The position numbers were made by a program, and so were the translations under genes. Shown piece after piece: positions 25,260 to 33,242 of a stretch of 64,000 nt of DNA. This stretch comes from Streptomyces hyderabadensis (lineage in GTDB: Bacteria; Actinomycetota; Actinomycetes; Streptomycetales; Streptomycetaceae). The stretch is taken from assembly GCF_020404845.1 (NCBI RefSeq), contig NZ_JAIOJZ010000010.1:1-64000 (forward strand), given 5' to 3'. Within the stretch, counting starts at the first letter, position 1. Every line of letters begins with the position of its first letter. The notes beneath the pieces were generated by a model. It did no database searches, was not told the origin of the DNA, and worked only from the letters and a program-made list of their open reading frames with translations.

Positions 25260-25820
25260 GTGCTGATCACCCACGACACCCGGTGCGCGCTCGACACCGT
25301 GGTGGATCTGGTGAACACCGTGCCGGAGGACGAGTCGGCCCCGGACGGGCTGCCGGACGTCGCGGCCCTCCAGGAATTCGTGGGAACGCACGAAATCAGC
25401 GACGTCGGCGTGCTCACGGACCTCGACCTCACGGCGGTGCGGGGCATCCGCGGACGGTTCGCGGCGGTCTTCGCCGCTCCCGACGCCCGGACCGCCGCGG
25501 GGCTGATCAACGACCTGGTCGCCGCCGCGGGCACCACGCCCCGGCTCACCGACCACGACGGCTACGACTGGCACATCCACTACTTCGCGCCCGGCGCCTC
25601 CGTCGCGGACCACCTCACCGCGGACTGCGGGATGGCCCTGGCGTTCTTCGTGGTGGCCGGGGAGCAGGAGCGGCTGCGGCGGTGCGAGGCGCCCGACTGC
25701 CGGCGCGCCTTCGTCGACCTCTCCCGGAACCGATCGCGGCGGTACTGCGACAGCCGCACCTGCGGGAACCGCCTGCACGTGGCCGCGTACCGGGCCCGGC
25801 GCAAGGAGGCGGCGGGCTGA
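25260..25820 (+). CDS. CGNR zinc-finger transcriptional regulator
   Basis: This 186-residue protein has an N-terminal ABATE-like alpha-helical domain and a C-terminal CGNR zinc finger: CEAPDCRRAF, then YCDSRTCGNRLHVAAYRARR. The paired Cys residues are consistent with a zinc site, and the basic end with DNA binding. Family members are thought to be ligand-responsive regulators; the target here is unknown. The GTG at 25260 follows an AGGGAGA site with about 6-base spacing. It is followed by a short direct repeat and a convergent small membrane-protein gene. Confidence 0.9.
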   Translation: MLITHDTRCALDTVVDLVNTVPEDESAPDGLPDVAALQEFVGTHEISDVGVLTDLDLTAVRGIRGRFAAVFAAPDARTAAGLINDLVAAAGTTPRLTDHDGYDWHIHYFAPGASVADHLTADCGMALAFFVVAGEQERLRRCEAPDCRRAFVDLSRNRSRRYCDSRTCGNRLHVAAYRARRKEAAG

Positions 25821-25868
25821 TCCCGGGCCCCTCGGATCCCGTGCTGCTCGGATCCCGGGCCCCTCGGA
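25819..25868. repeat. Direct repeat of 18 bases (two copies)
   Basis: The 18-base unit GATCCCGGGCCCCTCGGA occurs at 25819-25836 and at 25851-25868, separated by 14 bases containing a further partial copy (CTCGGATCCCG). The first copy overlaps the CGNR stop codon. It may be a slippage product or part of a terminator. Confidence 0.8.
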
Positions 25869-25915
25869 ACGCGACGCGGCCCCCGGCGGGTGGCGCCGGG
25901 GAGCGCGGGTACGGC

Positions 25916-26095
25916 TCACAGCAACAGCAGATCGTGCAACGAAGCCATGAGCAGCAGACACCCGATCACCGCCAGGAAGATCATCAGCGGTGGCTGGGAT
26001 AGGGCGAAGAGGCAGCCGCGCGGTTCGTCTGGCACCCGTGCGGCTTCGCTCTGTCTCGTGTCCAGCTGGGAATCCAGCTGAGTGGTGTCCGGCAT
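25916..26095 (-). CDS. Small membrane protein (59 residues)
   Basis: This short gene encodes 59 residues. The first ~34 are polar, with three Asp and four Arg residues and the sequence PRGCLFALSQPP. A strong membrane helix (LMIFLAVIGCLLLMA) then ends in SLHDLLLL. Clean ATG and TGA, codon bias like the neighbours and a single well-placed helix make it credible. The ATG at 26095 has GGCGAG about 3 bases upstream. I do not recognise a family or function. It is convergent with the CGNR gene. Confidence 0.7.
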   Translation of the reverse strand: MPDTTQLDSQLDTRQSEAARVPDEPRGCLFALSQPPLMIFLAVIGCLLLMASLHDLLLL

Positions 26096-26258
26096 CTCGC
26101 CGCGATGATGACGCAGCGGACGGGGTCTACGCGATCAACACGCCCGCTACGACCAGGTGTTGGTTGAATGTCGCAATGTCCGGTCGGATCGTGATCATTC
26201 CGGAACACGCGCTGTCGGCCTCGGACCGCTGTGTCGTTTCAAGCCCGGCCCGCGGCCG

Positions 26259-26711
26259 TCATATGCCGTGCTTCTTGAGGATGGCCTCGATGTCGCTGAA
26301 GTCGTCGTCACCGCCACGCGAGGCCTTCGCCGGCCTCGACGCGGGCTCGGCGGCCGGACGGGAGCCGGCCCCCAGGGAGGGGGCGGAGGCGCCCGGAGCC
26401 ACCGCGTCGCGCCGGGCCGCGGCCCGGGCCTCCTTGCGCTCCTTGCGGGTGCCGCCGCGGCGGCGCTCCACCGCGCGCGTGGTCATGAAGAGCACCCAGG
26501 ACACGCCCAGGACTCCGAAGCCCGCCCAGGCCACCGGGCTGAAGGCCGTGTCGGCCAGCCACTCGACGACTCCGGTCATCACCAGGCCGATCGGGACCAG
26601 CGAGTAGGCGGCGATGCGGGCGGCGGTGAGGAAGCGCTTGCGGTACGCGGTGACCGCCGCGATGCCCAGGCCCGCCGCGGACACCGCGGAGCAGACGGTC
26701 TCGGCAATCAT
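26259..26711 (-). CDS. Membrane protein of unknown function with acidic tail
   Basis: The 150-residue protein has three hydrophobic segments (near residues 1-20, 32-50 and 57-78) followed by a basic, Arg- and Ala-rich linker and a conserved-looking acidic end DDDFSDIEAILKKHGI. The ATG at 26711 follows a clear GGAGG. I do not recognise the family. It lies between the 59-residue protein and the divergent DsbA-like gene. Confidence 0.8.
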   Translation of the reverse strand: MIAETVCSAVSAAGLGIAAVTAYRKRFLTAARIAAYSLVPIGLVMTGVVEWLADTAFSPVAWAGFGVLGVSWVLFMTTRAVERRRGGTRKERKEARAAARRDAVAPGASAPSLGAGSRPAAEPASRPAKASRGGDDDFSDIEAILKKHGI

Positions 26712-26903
26712 CCGGTCCTCCAGGGCTGGGCTCGGTCGGGCATGAGTACTTCGTCCCTTCCATCCTGCACCGTCGGCCCGCCGCGGGGCCATGCCGGCGG
26801 AGGGAGATCAGGGAGATCTCGGGGTCGGCTCCTCCGCAGGTGCCGGTGGGCACCGTCCGAGGCCGGTTGGGGCGGTCCGCCGGGGGCTGGGAGGATGGGA
26901 GGC

Positions 26904-27428
26904 ATGAGCGACTCCTCCCCCGCCCGTCCCGCCGCGCCCGTCCTCGACGTCTGGTGCGAGCTGCAGTGCCCGGACTGCCACACCGCCCTGGACGACCTCC
27001 GTGCCCTGCGCGCCCGCTACGGCGACCGTCTGGACGTGCGGCTGCGCCACTTCCCGCTGGAGAAGCACAAGCACGCCTTCGCCGCCGCGCAGGCCGCCGA
27101 GGAGGCCTTCGCGCAGGGCCGGGGCTGGGAGTACGCCGAGGCCGTGCTCGGCCGGGTCCCGGAGCTGGACCGTGCGGGAGAACCCTTCCTGGTCGAGGTG
27201 GCCCGGGAACTGGGACTGGACGCCGAGGAGTTCGACACGGCGCTGGTCGACGGCCGGCACATCCTGATCGTCGACGCGGACCAGGCCGAGGGCAAGGCGA
27301 TCGGCGTGACCGGCACCCCCACGTACGTGATCGGCGGCGAGCGCCTGGACGGCGGAAAGAGCCAGGAAGGGCTGCGCGGGCGCATCGAGGAGATCGCCAA
27401 CCGGCTGCTCGCCGAGCAGCGGGACTGA
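26904..27428 (+). CDS. DsbA/FrnE-like thioredoxin-fold protein
   Basis: This 174-residue cytoplasmic protein has a thioredoxin fold of the DsbA/FrnE type. The redox-active CPDC pair is at residues 22-25, and the cis-Pro loop reads TGTPTYVIGG near residue 135. No signal peptide is present. It could be an oxidoreductase or isomerase for a cytoplasmic substrate. The ATG at 26904 follows a GGGAGG site. It converges on the double-GNAT gene with only 24 bases between stops. Confidence 0.9.
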   Translation: MSDSSPARPAAPVLDVWCELQCPDCHTALDDLRALRARYGDRLDVRLRHFPLEKHKHAFAAAQAAEEAFAQGRGWEYAEAVLGRVPELDRAGEPFLVEVARELGLDAEEFDTALVDGRHILIVDADQAEGKAIGVTGTPTYVIGGERLDGGKSQEGLRGRIEEIANRLLAEQRD

Positions 27429-27452
27429 ACGACCGGTCCCGGCCGCCCGCCG

Positions 27453-28277
27453 TTACAGCAGCGGCTTGCTGTAGCTGTACCGCGTGGTTTCGTAGCCGAG
27501 CGATTCGTAGAGCCGCTCGGCCGGGGTGTTCCCCGCGAAGACGTTGAGGCCGATCCGGGAGCGGCCGGCGGCGATCGCCTGGGCCTCGGCCAGCAGCATC
27601 AGCGTACGGCCGTGGCCCCGGCCGCGATGGGCCGCGTCGGCCTCGACGTCGTAGACGAAGGCCCGGTCCTCGTGCAGCGCCAGCCACAGGATCCCGACCC
27701 GCCGGCCCTCGTGTTCCAGCACGCTGAACAGCATGCCCTCGGTGTCCAGCCCCCGGGGCAGCAGCACTTCGTGATCGCGGCGGGCCTTCGCGTGCGCGTC
27801 GGCCTCGGGCACGCCCCGCTCCATCCAGGTGCGGGCGTACCGCTCCGACTCGTACGCGCGCCAGGCGGCGAAGTCCTCCCGCGTCATGGGCCGTGCCGCG
27901 CAGCCCGCGGGCAGGCCGGGCGGGGTGGTGCCGAGCGGCTTGGTCATGGTGCGGTTGCGCAGGGCGTAGCCGAGGGCCTGCGCGAGCCGGGTGCCCGCCT
28001 CGGCGTCGCCGGCGACGCCCGCCTCGATCTGCCGGCAGCCCCAGCCGCGCGCCACCTCCTCCGCGGCGAGCGCGGCCACCGTGCCCCGGCCGCGGCGGCG
28101 GTCCGGCTCGTCGACGCGCAGCTTGTGGATCACCGCCACCGAGTCGCCGAGGGAGGACGAGGTGCCGAGGTGCAGCACGCCGACGGGGCGGCTGTTCACG
28201 CACACCTGGTAGTGGCGCGAGCGGGTCCCGTCGGCGGCGCGCTGGAGCGGCTCGGTCGGCCGCAGTGTCGTGGTCAT
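27453..28277 (-). CDS. Tandem GNAT acetyltransferase domain protein
   Basis: The 274-residue protein appears to contain two GNAT folds. The N-terminal copy shows an RRRGRGTVAALAAEEVA acetyl-CoA loop. The C-terminal copy, starting near ARPMTREDFAAWRAY, shows the canonical HRGRGHGRTLMLLAE loop and the GYETTRYSYSKPL end. Two-domain GNATs include mycothiol synthase-like enzymes, but this sequence gives no clear substrate. I used the ATG at 28277 over a slightly longer form. Confidence 0.87.
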   Translation of the reverse strand: MTTTLRPTEPLQRAADGTRSRHYQVCVNSRPVGVLHLGTSSSLGDSVAVIHKLRVDEPDRRRGRGTVAALAAEEVARGWGCRQIEAGVAGDAEAGTRLAQALGYALRNRTMTKPLGTTPPGLPAGCAARPMTREDFAAWRAYESERYARTWMERGVPEADAHAKARRDHEVLLPRGLDTEGMLFSVLEHEGRRVGILWLALHEDRAFVYDVEADAAHRGRGHGRTLMLLAEAQAIAAGRSRIGLNVFAGNTPAERLYESLGYETTRYSYSKPLL

Positions 28278-28328
28278 CACGGCAGTTCTACCCACCGTCG
28301 GCGGGAACGGCAGCCGAATATCGGTGGG

Positions 28329-29150
28329 TTACGGGTCCAGGTCGTCCCCGGAGCGCTCCGCGAAGATCCGCATGGCCTTGGCGGTCACCGGTCCCGGGGT
28401 GCCCGGCAGTGCGCGGTCGTCGACGCGGTGCACGGCCTGCACGTCCCGCAGGGTCGAGGTCAGGAACACCTCGTCGGCGCGCTCCAGTACCTCCAGCGGG
28501 AGATCGGTCTCGCGGGCGCCGGTCCACTCGGCGGCCAGGGCGCGGGTGATCCCGGCGAGGCAGCCGGAGGCGAGGGGCGGGGTGTGGATCTCGCCGTCCA
28601 GGACGACGAACACGTTGGACCCGGTGCCCTCGCAGAGCTGTCCCACCGTGTTGCCGAACAGCGCCTCCGTGGCACCGCGTTCGCGGGCGCGGGCGAGGGC
28701 GACGACGTTCTCGGCGTAGGAGGTGGTCTTCAGGCCGGTGAGCGCGCCGCGTTCGTTGCGGGTCCACGGCACGGTGATCACGGCCGTGGAGTCGGGGCGG
28801 CGGGCGGCCTCGCCGAGGGCGACGACGAGGGTCGGGCCGTGCTCTCCGCGGTCGGAGCCGAGGGGTCCGTGGCCGCCGGTGTAGGTGATGCGCAGCCGGC
28901 CGAGCGGCATCGGGTTGGCCTCGAGGACGGCGGTGCAGGCACGGCGCACCTCGTCGAGGTCCGGGTCGGGCAGGCCGAGGCCGCGGGCCGAGCCGGTCAG
29001 CCGGTCCAGGTGCCGGGTCAGCGCGAACGGCCTGCCGTCCACCGCCTTCACCGTCTCGAAGATGCCGTCGCCCACGGTCAGTCCGTGGTCGAGGACGGAG
29101 ACGCGGGCGGACCCGAGGTCCTGCAACCCGCCGTCGAGCCAGATCTTCAC
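28329..29150 (-). CDS. pabC: Aminodeoxychorismate lyase (class IV PLP enzyme)
   Basis: This 273-residue fold-type IV PLP enzyme most likely releases p-aminobenzoate and pyruvate from aminodeoxychorismate for folate synthesis. The catalytic Lys is Lys141 in GLKTTSYAENV, and the phosphate-binding EGTGSNVFVV motif follows. The GTG at 29150 overlaps the stop of the pabB-like gene by 4 bases, which supports the lyase role over a branched-chain aminotransferase. D-amino acid aminotransferase is the main alternative by sequence alone. Confidence 0.88.
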   Translation of the reverse strand: MKIWLDGGLQDLGSARVSVLDHGLTVGDGIFETVKAVDGRPFALTRHLDRLTGSARGLGLPDPDLDEVRRACTAVLEANPMPLGRLRITYTGGHGPLGSDRGEHGPTLVVALGEAARRPDSTAVITVPWTRNERGALTGLKTTSYAENVVALARARERGATEALFGNTVGQLCEGTGSNVFVVLDGEIHTPPLASGCLAGITRALAAEWTGARETDLPLEVLERADEVFLTSTLRDVQAVHRVDDRALPGTPGPVTAKAMRIFAERSGDDLDP

Positions 29151-30208
29151 GTCGCCAGCGCCTCTCCCGTGCCGTTCGTCTCGTACGTCCCCGACGCTAC
29201 CGCGAGCAGCCGGGAGGCCTTCAGTTCGGTCTCCCGCCATTCGCCCTCCGGGTCGGAGCCCCAGGTGATGCCGGCGCCGGTGCCGAAGCGCAGCCACGTG
29301 GCACCGTCATCGGCCCGGTCGACCCAGAAGGTGCGGATGCCGACGGCCAGCTCGCCGGTGCCCCGGTCGGCGTCGACCCAGCCGACGCCCCCGCAGTACG
29401 GGCCCCGGGGCGCGGTCTCCAGCGCGTCGATGATCCGCAGCGCGCTGGACTTGGGCGCGCCGGTGACGGACCCGGGCGGGAAGGCGGCGCCGAGCAGCTC
29501 CGGCCAGCCGGCGTCCGCGGACAGCTCGCCGCGCACCGTGGACACCAGGTGGACGAGGCCGGGGTGCTTCTCGACGGCGCACAGGTCGGGCACCGTGACC
29601 GTGCCCGTGGCGCAGACCCGGCCCAGGTCGTTGCGGACCAGGTCCACGATCATGACGTTCTCGGCGTAGTCCTTCTCCAGCAGGTCGGCCTCGGTCCGGC
29701 CGGTGCCCTTGATCGGTCCGGACTCGACCGTCCGGCCGTTGCGGCGCAGGAACAGCTCGGGCGACGCGGTGGCGATCTCGACGCCGTGGCCGGGCAGCCG
29801 GATCGTGCCGGCGTACGGGGCCGGGTTGCCGCGGGCCAGCAGGGCGGTGAGCGCGTCCACGTCGGCGCCGGGGCCGACGGGCGCCGTCAGCACCCGGCAG
29901 AGGTTGGTCTGGTAGACCTCGCCGGCGGCTATGTGCGCGCGGATGCGCCGCACGCCCGCCGTGTACGCACCGCGGTCGAGCGAGGACGTCCAGTCGCCGG
30001 TGGCGGGGCCCCGCCACGCTCCCGGCACGGGCGGGGGCACCGGCCCGGTCCGTACGTCCGCGAAGCGTGCGCAGGTCAGGCGGCCTTCGAAGTCCGCGCA
30101 GACCGCCCAGAACCCCTCGGAGTCGAGGGCGGCGGGGTCGCTCGTGACGTCGAGGAGACCGGTGGCGAGGCGGTCGCCGAAGCGGGCGAGGGGAGGGAGG
30201 TCGAGCAC
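29147..30208 (-). CDS. pabB: Chorismate-binding enzyme (aminodeoxychorismate synthase component I)
   Basis: The 353-residue protein has the chorismate-binding core: AGEVYQTNLCRVL, ELFLRRNGRTVESGPIKGTGRT with the PIKGT motif of aminodeoxychorismate and isochorismate synthases, ENVMIVDLVRNDLGRVC, and GSVTGAPKSSALRIIDALE. The length is that of a stand-alone component I without a glutaminase domain. The adjacent pabC supports PABA synthesis; the amidotransferase subunit must be encoded elsewhere. The start is GTG at 30208. It is divergent from the tRNA operon. Confidence 0.9.
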   Translation of the reverse strand: MLDLPPLARFGDRLATGLLDVTSDPAALDSEGFWAVCADFEGRLTCARFADVRTGPVPPPVPGAWRGPATGDWTSSLDRGAYTAGVRRIRAHIAAGEVYQTNLCRVLTAPVGPGADVDALTALLARGNPAPYAGTIRLPGHGVEIATASPELFLRRNGRTVESGPIKGTGRTEADLLEKDYAENVMIVDLVRNDLGRVCATGTVTVPDLCAVEKHPGLVHLVSTVRGELSADAGWPELLGAAFPPGSVTGAPKSSALRIIDALETAPRGPYCGGVGWVDADRGTGELAVGIRTFWVDRADDGATWLRFGTGAGITWGSDPEGEWRETELKASRLLAVASGTYETNGTGEALAT

Positions 30209-30316
30209 GCTGTCGAGTCTAGGCCGGTGGCCCCGAGGTGACCCGAATGTGTCCTTCCGGGTGCCCTGACCTGGTCCGCGACCGGACGCACCGCAGCACG
30301 CTGCACAAACGCGTTT

Positions 30317-30344
30317 TTGTGCTGGCCCCGGAATCCGCTAGAGT
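30317..30344 (+). promoter_or_regulatory. Promoter of the tRNA-Gly-Cys-Val operon
   Basis: TTGTGC at 30317-30322 and TAGAGT at 30339-30344 with 16-base spacing match the -35/-10 pattern of Streptomyces principal-sigma tRNA promoters. The -10 is about 42 bases before tRNA-Gly. Confidence 0.65.
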
Positions 30345-30385
30345 TCATCACGTCGCCGGGACGCGCAAGCGGACCGAACCGACAG

Positions 30386-30458
30386 GCGGACGTAGCTCAG
30401 TTGGTAGAGCGCAACCTTGCCAAGGTTGAGGTCGCGAGTTCGAGCCTCGTCGTCCGCT
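30386..30458 (+). tRNA. tRNA-Gly(GCC)
   Basis: The 73-base gene has acceptor stem GCGGACG/CGTCCGC, discriminator T, anticodon stem CAACC/GGTTG and loop TTGCCAA, giving anticodon GCC. CCA is not encoded. It is the first gene of the operon. Confidence 0.97.
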
Positions 30459-30496
30459 CGCAGGAACAGGGGGCCTCCCGGGCCTCCTACACTCCT

Positions 30497-30570
30497 GGTG
30501 GAGTGGCCGAGAGGCGAGGCAACGGCCTGCAAAGCCGTCTACACGGGTTCAAATCCCGTCTCCACCTCCA
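30497..30570 (+). tRNA. tRNA-Cys(GCA)
   Basis: The gene has acceptor stem GGTGGAG/CTCCACC, anticodon loop CTGCAAA giving anticodon GCA, and discriminator T. The CCA end is encoded at 30568-30570, unlike the neighbouring tRNAs. Confidence 0.96.
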
Positions 30571-30571
30571 A

Positions 30572-30643
30572 GGACGATTAGCTCAGCGGGAGAGCGCTTC
30601 CCTGACACGGAAGAGGTCACTGGTTCAATCCCAGTATCGTCCA
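30572..30643 (+). tRNA. tRNA-Val(GAC), copy 1
   Basis: The acceptor stem is GGACGAT/ATCGTCC with discriminator A, and the anticodon stem CTTCC/GGAAG carries loop CTGACAC, giving anticodon GAC. It starts one base after the CCA of tRNA-Cys. Confidence 0.97.
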
Positions 30644-30679
30644 CTGATCCGCTAGGATCACCGGTCCGTAAGGATCCCC

Positions 30680-30751
30680 GCGCGATTAGCTCAGCGGGAG
30701 AGCGCTTCCCTGACACGGAAGAGGTCACTGGTTCAATCCCAGTATCGCGCA
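30680..30751 (+). tRNA. tRNA-Val(GAC), copy 2 with a variant acceptor stem
   Basis: The body is identical to the two flanking tRNA-Val(GAC) genes, but the acceptor stem is GCGCGAT/ATCGCGC with compensating changes on both sides. The pairing is kept. Confidence 0.97.
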
Positions 30752-30772
30752 CGCGGTAACGCACCACTCCCA

Positions 30773-30844
30773 GGACGATTAGCTCAGCGGGAGAGCGCTT
30801 CCCTGACACGGAAGAGGTCACTGGTTCAATCCCAGTATCGTCCA
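30773..30844 (+). tRNA. tRNA-Val(GAC), copy 3
   Basis: The sequence is identical to copy 1 over 72 bases (GGACGAT/ATCGTCC acceptor stem, anticodon GAC). It is the last gene of the tRNA operon. Confidence 0.97.
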
Positions 30845-30850
30845 CCCGGA

Positions 30851-30889
30851 GCGAAGCCCCCGGCCGTCTCGAACGGCCGGGGGCTTCGT
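30851..30889. terminator. Strong hairpin after the tRNA operon
   Basis: A perfect 15-bp stem (30853-30867 with 30873-30887) closes on the loop CTCGA just after the last tRNA. It also faces the convergent zinc-ribbon gene, so it may serve both. Confidence 0.85.
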
Positions 30890-30928
30890 CGTGCGCGGGC
30901 CCGTCGGGACGGGTCCGCGCGCGGCGGA

Positions 30929-31216
30929 TCAGCTGGAGAAGAGCATGCGGCCGAAGCTCTTCTGGCGGTGGTGGCCGTAGTGACCGTGGCCGCCGTGCTG
31001 CGGGGCGCCCCAGGCCGGGGCCTGGGCCGCCGGGTAGGCCTGCGGGGCGGCGGGCGGGGCCGGCGGAGCGGGCTGGGACCACTGGGCCTCCAGACGGGTC
31101 AGGGACTCCAGCTCGCCGTAGTCGAGAAAGATGCCGCGGCAGCCGCTGCACTGCTCGATCTGAACGCCGTTGCGGTTGTAGGTGTGCATCGGTGCGTGGC
31201 ACTTGGGGCACTGCAT
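30929..31216 (-). CDS. Small zinc-ribbon (zf-TFIIB-like) protein
   Basis: This 95-residue protein begins with a zinc ribbon, CPKCHAPM, then CSGCRGIFLDYGELESL, the zf-TFIIB-like pattern with a following helix. The C-terminal half is Pro-, Ala- and His-rich (GHGHYGHHRQ) and of low complexity. Family members are widespread and functionally uncharacterised. The ATG at 31216 has GAGGAG 11 bases upstream. It is convergent with the tRNA operon. Confidence 0.9.
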   Translation of the reverse strand: MQCPKCHAPMHTYNRNGVQIEQCSGCRGIFLDYGELESLTRLEAQWSQPAPPAPPAAPQAYPAAQAPAWGAPQHGGHGHYGHHRQKSFGRMLFSS

Positions 31217-31317
31217 GCTCGGCTCAACTCCTCGCCGGTCGGTCCTGCTTCGCGTATCGCCAGGACAGACTCTGTCCCGCCGCCGGTCGGTTGCACCCTA
31301 CTTCGCGGAATTTCGGC

Positions 31318-32253
31318 TCAACCCCGTGGGGCGGCGGGCCGGACGGCGGCCATGCGCGCGCACGCGTCGACGAGGGCGTGCTCCACCTCGTCCAGCGGCC
31401 GGTCGGCCAGCACCGCCTTGGTGACGGCCCGGGCGGCGGTCTGCGCGGTGAGGGCGCGGGCCGGGACGTCCAGGGCGGGCCAGGGGTCGCCGTCGGCGGG
31501 GACGGCGGGACCGCCGCGGGCGCGGTAGGCGGTGAGGAAGCGGTGCCACTGCTCGGGCGGGAGCAGCCCGCAGGCGTACCAGGCGGCGGGGCGGGCCAGG
31601 TCCCAGGCCGGGACGCCGGTGCCGAGGTCGTCGACGTCGATCAGCAGCCAGGGTCCGGCGGGCGCGGGGTGCCGGACGAGCTGGCCGAGGTGGAGGTCGC
31701 CGTGGCAGAGGGTGGTCGGGTCCGGCATGGCGGCCGCGCCGCGCGCCCAGGCGGGCAGCGCCGCCCAGGCCGCGAGCACGGGCCCGGTGGCGGGGTGGCC
31801 GGGGGCGGTGTCCCGGAGGCGGGCCACGGCCAGGGCCGCCTTCGCGGGGCCGCGCATGGGGGGTACGGCGGCGGGGGCCGGCGTGCGGTGGAGACGGGCG
31901 AGGAGGGTCGCCGCGGACTCCCACGGAGCGGCGTCCGGATCCTCCGGATCGACGGGTGTGCCGTAGGGCCAGTACGTGACGAGCCGCCCGTGCAGGTCCG
32001 CGGGGGCCGGGGCGAGCGGGGGCAGGAAGACGCCGGGGAGCCGGGCGGCCGCCGTGACCCGGAGGGACAGCTCGGCGTGGTCGGCGTCCGCGGGATGGGC
32101 CTTGGCTACGGTGCCCCCGTGCCGGACGACGGTGGCGTCGGGGCGGTCGGCGAGGGTGGCCGCGCCGCAGGGACAGGCCGCGGTGCGGGCGTGGGCCGCT
32201 TGCCTGACGCGGGCCGTCAGGGCGGTCAGCAGGGCGGGGACGTCCGTGGTCAC
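31318..32253 (-). CDS. Aminoglycoside phosphotransferase-type kinase-fold protein
   Basis: The 311-residue protein has the APH/choline-kinase fold. The catalytic loop is LCHGDLHLGQLV, and the metal-binding DFG equivalent is LLIDVDDLGTG. The N-terminal part is unusually rich in Ala, Arg and Thr and contains a CPCGA pair of cysteines. The substrate is not evident; resistance is only one of many roles of this fold. The start is the GTG at 32253. It is 101 bases upstream of the zinc-ribbon gene. Confidence 0.88.
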   Translation of the reverse strand: MTTDVPALLTALTARVRQAAHARTAACPCGAATLADRPDATVVRHGGTVAKAHPADADHAELSLRVTAAARLPGVFLPPLAPAPADLHGRLVTYWPYGTPVDPEDPDAAPWESAATLLARLHRTPAPAAVPPMRGPAKAALAVARLRDTAPGHPATGPVLAAWAALPAWARGAAAMPDPTTLCHGDLHLGQLVRHPAPAGPWLLIDVDDLGTGVPAWDLARPAAWYACGLLPPEQWHRFLTAYRARGGPAVPADGDPWPALDVPARALTAQTAARAVTKAVLADRPLDEVEHALVDACARMAAVRPAAPRG

Positions 32254-32349
32254 GTGGGTGAGGGTACGCAGGTGTGGGGAGCCGCCGTGCCGCCCGGTGC
32301 GGTGCGGGATGCCGCCGTGCTGACCGCCCGATGCGGCACGGGGAAAAGC

Positions 32350-32383
32350 AATGCCGGCGCAGCTCCCCAGCTGCGCCGGCATT
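32350..32383 (-). terminator. Strong terminator of the small membrane-protein gene
   Basis: A perfect 15-bp stem (32350-32364 with 32369-32383) closes on a CCCC loop. On the minus strand it is followed by GCTTTTCC. It lies downstream of the 60-residue protein gene. Confidence 0.8.
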
Positions 32384-32470
32384 TGTGCCGTCCGCCGCAC
32401 CCCCGTCCCCACGGGGTTTCATGGATGGATGTCCCCGCCCGGACCGCTCTTCCGGGCCTGGGGTCGCCGC

Positions 32471-32653
32471 TCAGCGCCCCAGCACCACACCCACGGACGA
32501 CGCCTGTGTGGCCACTGTCTCCCACCCGTCGAAGACGAGGAGGAGCAGGACCGCCAGGGGGAGGGCCATGAGCGTCGCCACCGCGGGGTGGCGGCGGCCC
32601 TGACGGCGGCTTTGCCGTGTACGGACCAGCGTCCGCGGAACCGTCTGGGCCAT
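32471..32653 (-). CDS. Small membrane protein (60 residues)
   Basis: The product has a basic N-terminus (RTLVRTRQSRRQGRRH), one membrane helix (LMALPLAVLLLLVF) and a short outside tail ending GVVLGR. The ATG at 32653 follows an excellent AGGAGAGGG site, and a strong terminator follows, which supports a real gene despite its size. No family recognised. Confidence 0.75.
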   Translation of the reverse strand: MAQTVPRTLVRTRQSRRQGRRHPAVATLMALPLAVLLLLVFDGWETVATQASSVGVVLGR

Positions 32654-33242
32654 GGTCCCTCTCCTGACCGTTTCGTTGTCTCGTTGCAGCGGCGGGTGTC
32701 TGACCTCGGGGGACGAGTGCTGCACCCGCCGCTTGACCTCAAATCTATGGGTCGGGCCGTCGCCGGACGTCATGCCCTCGTACCGATTGCCGGGCCTCCC
32801 GGAGGATGAGCCACCACCTGCCGAGTACTCCCCTGGGTGGAGACCGGCTGCGGGGTCTCGGGGTCTTCCCGGACGGGGTGCCCAGCGTGTCCCGGTATCT
32901 CCGGGCTGTCCGGTGACATCCCTCACTCCGATCGCCTCCCGGCACGACTCCGGCCCCGCCCCGGGGCCCGCTCCGCCCGCCACCACGCCGTGCGCGCGCG
33001 GGCACTGCCGGTCGCCCCCGGCCGTGCCCGTCCGGTCGCCTTTCCCCGCCCCAATCCCCCAGCCCCGGCGGCCCGTTGGGATCATCGCCGGGACCCGGCC
33101 GCTTGGGCCACGCGTTCGCTGACCACGTCTCAACTCTCGCACCGGGCACTGACAATCCGTTGTCGCGAGAGGGCGCGGCCTCTGCGCGCGGGCGGCCGTG
33201 GAAACGTAAGCTGTGGCACGTCACAGGGACCGGGCAGCGGGG
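32654..33242. other. 589-base gap between divergent genes, with an inverted repeat
   Basis: No coding region with convincing bias was found here. An inverted repeat with 11-bp arms, AGCGGCGGGTG (32688-32698) and CACCCGCCGCT (32723-32733), and a 24-base spacer lies just upstream of the small membrane-protein gene. It could be an operator or a structured leader. The remainder upstream of the kinase gene shows nothing recognisable. Confidence 0.5.
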
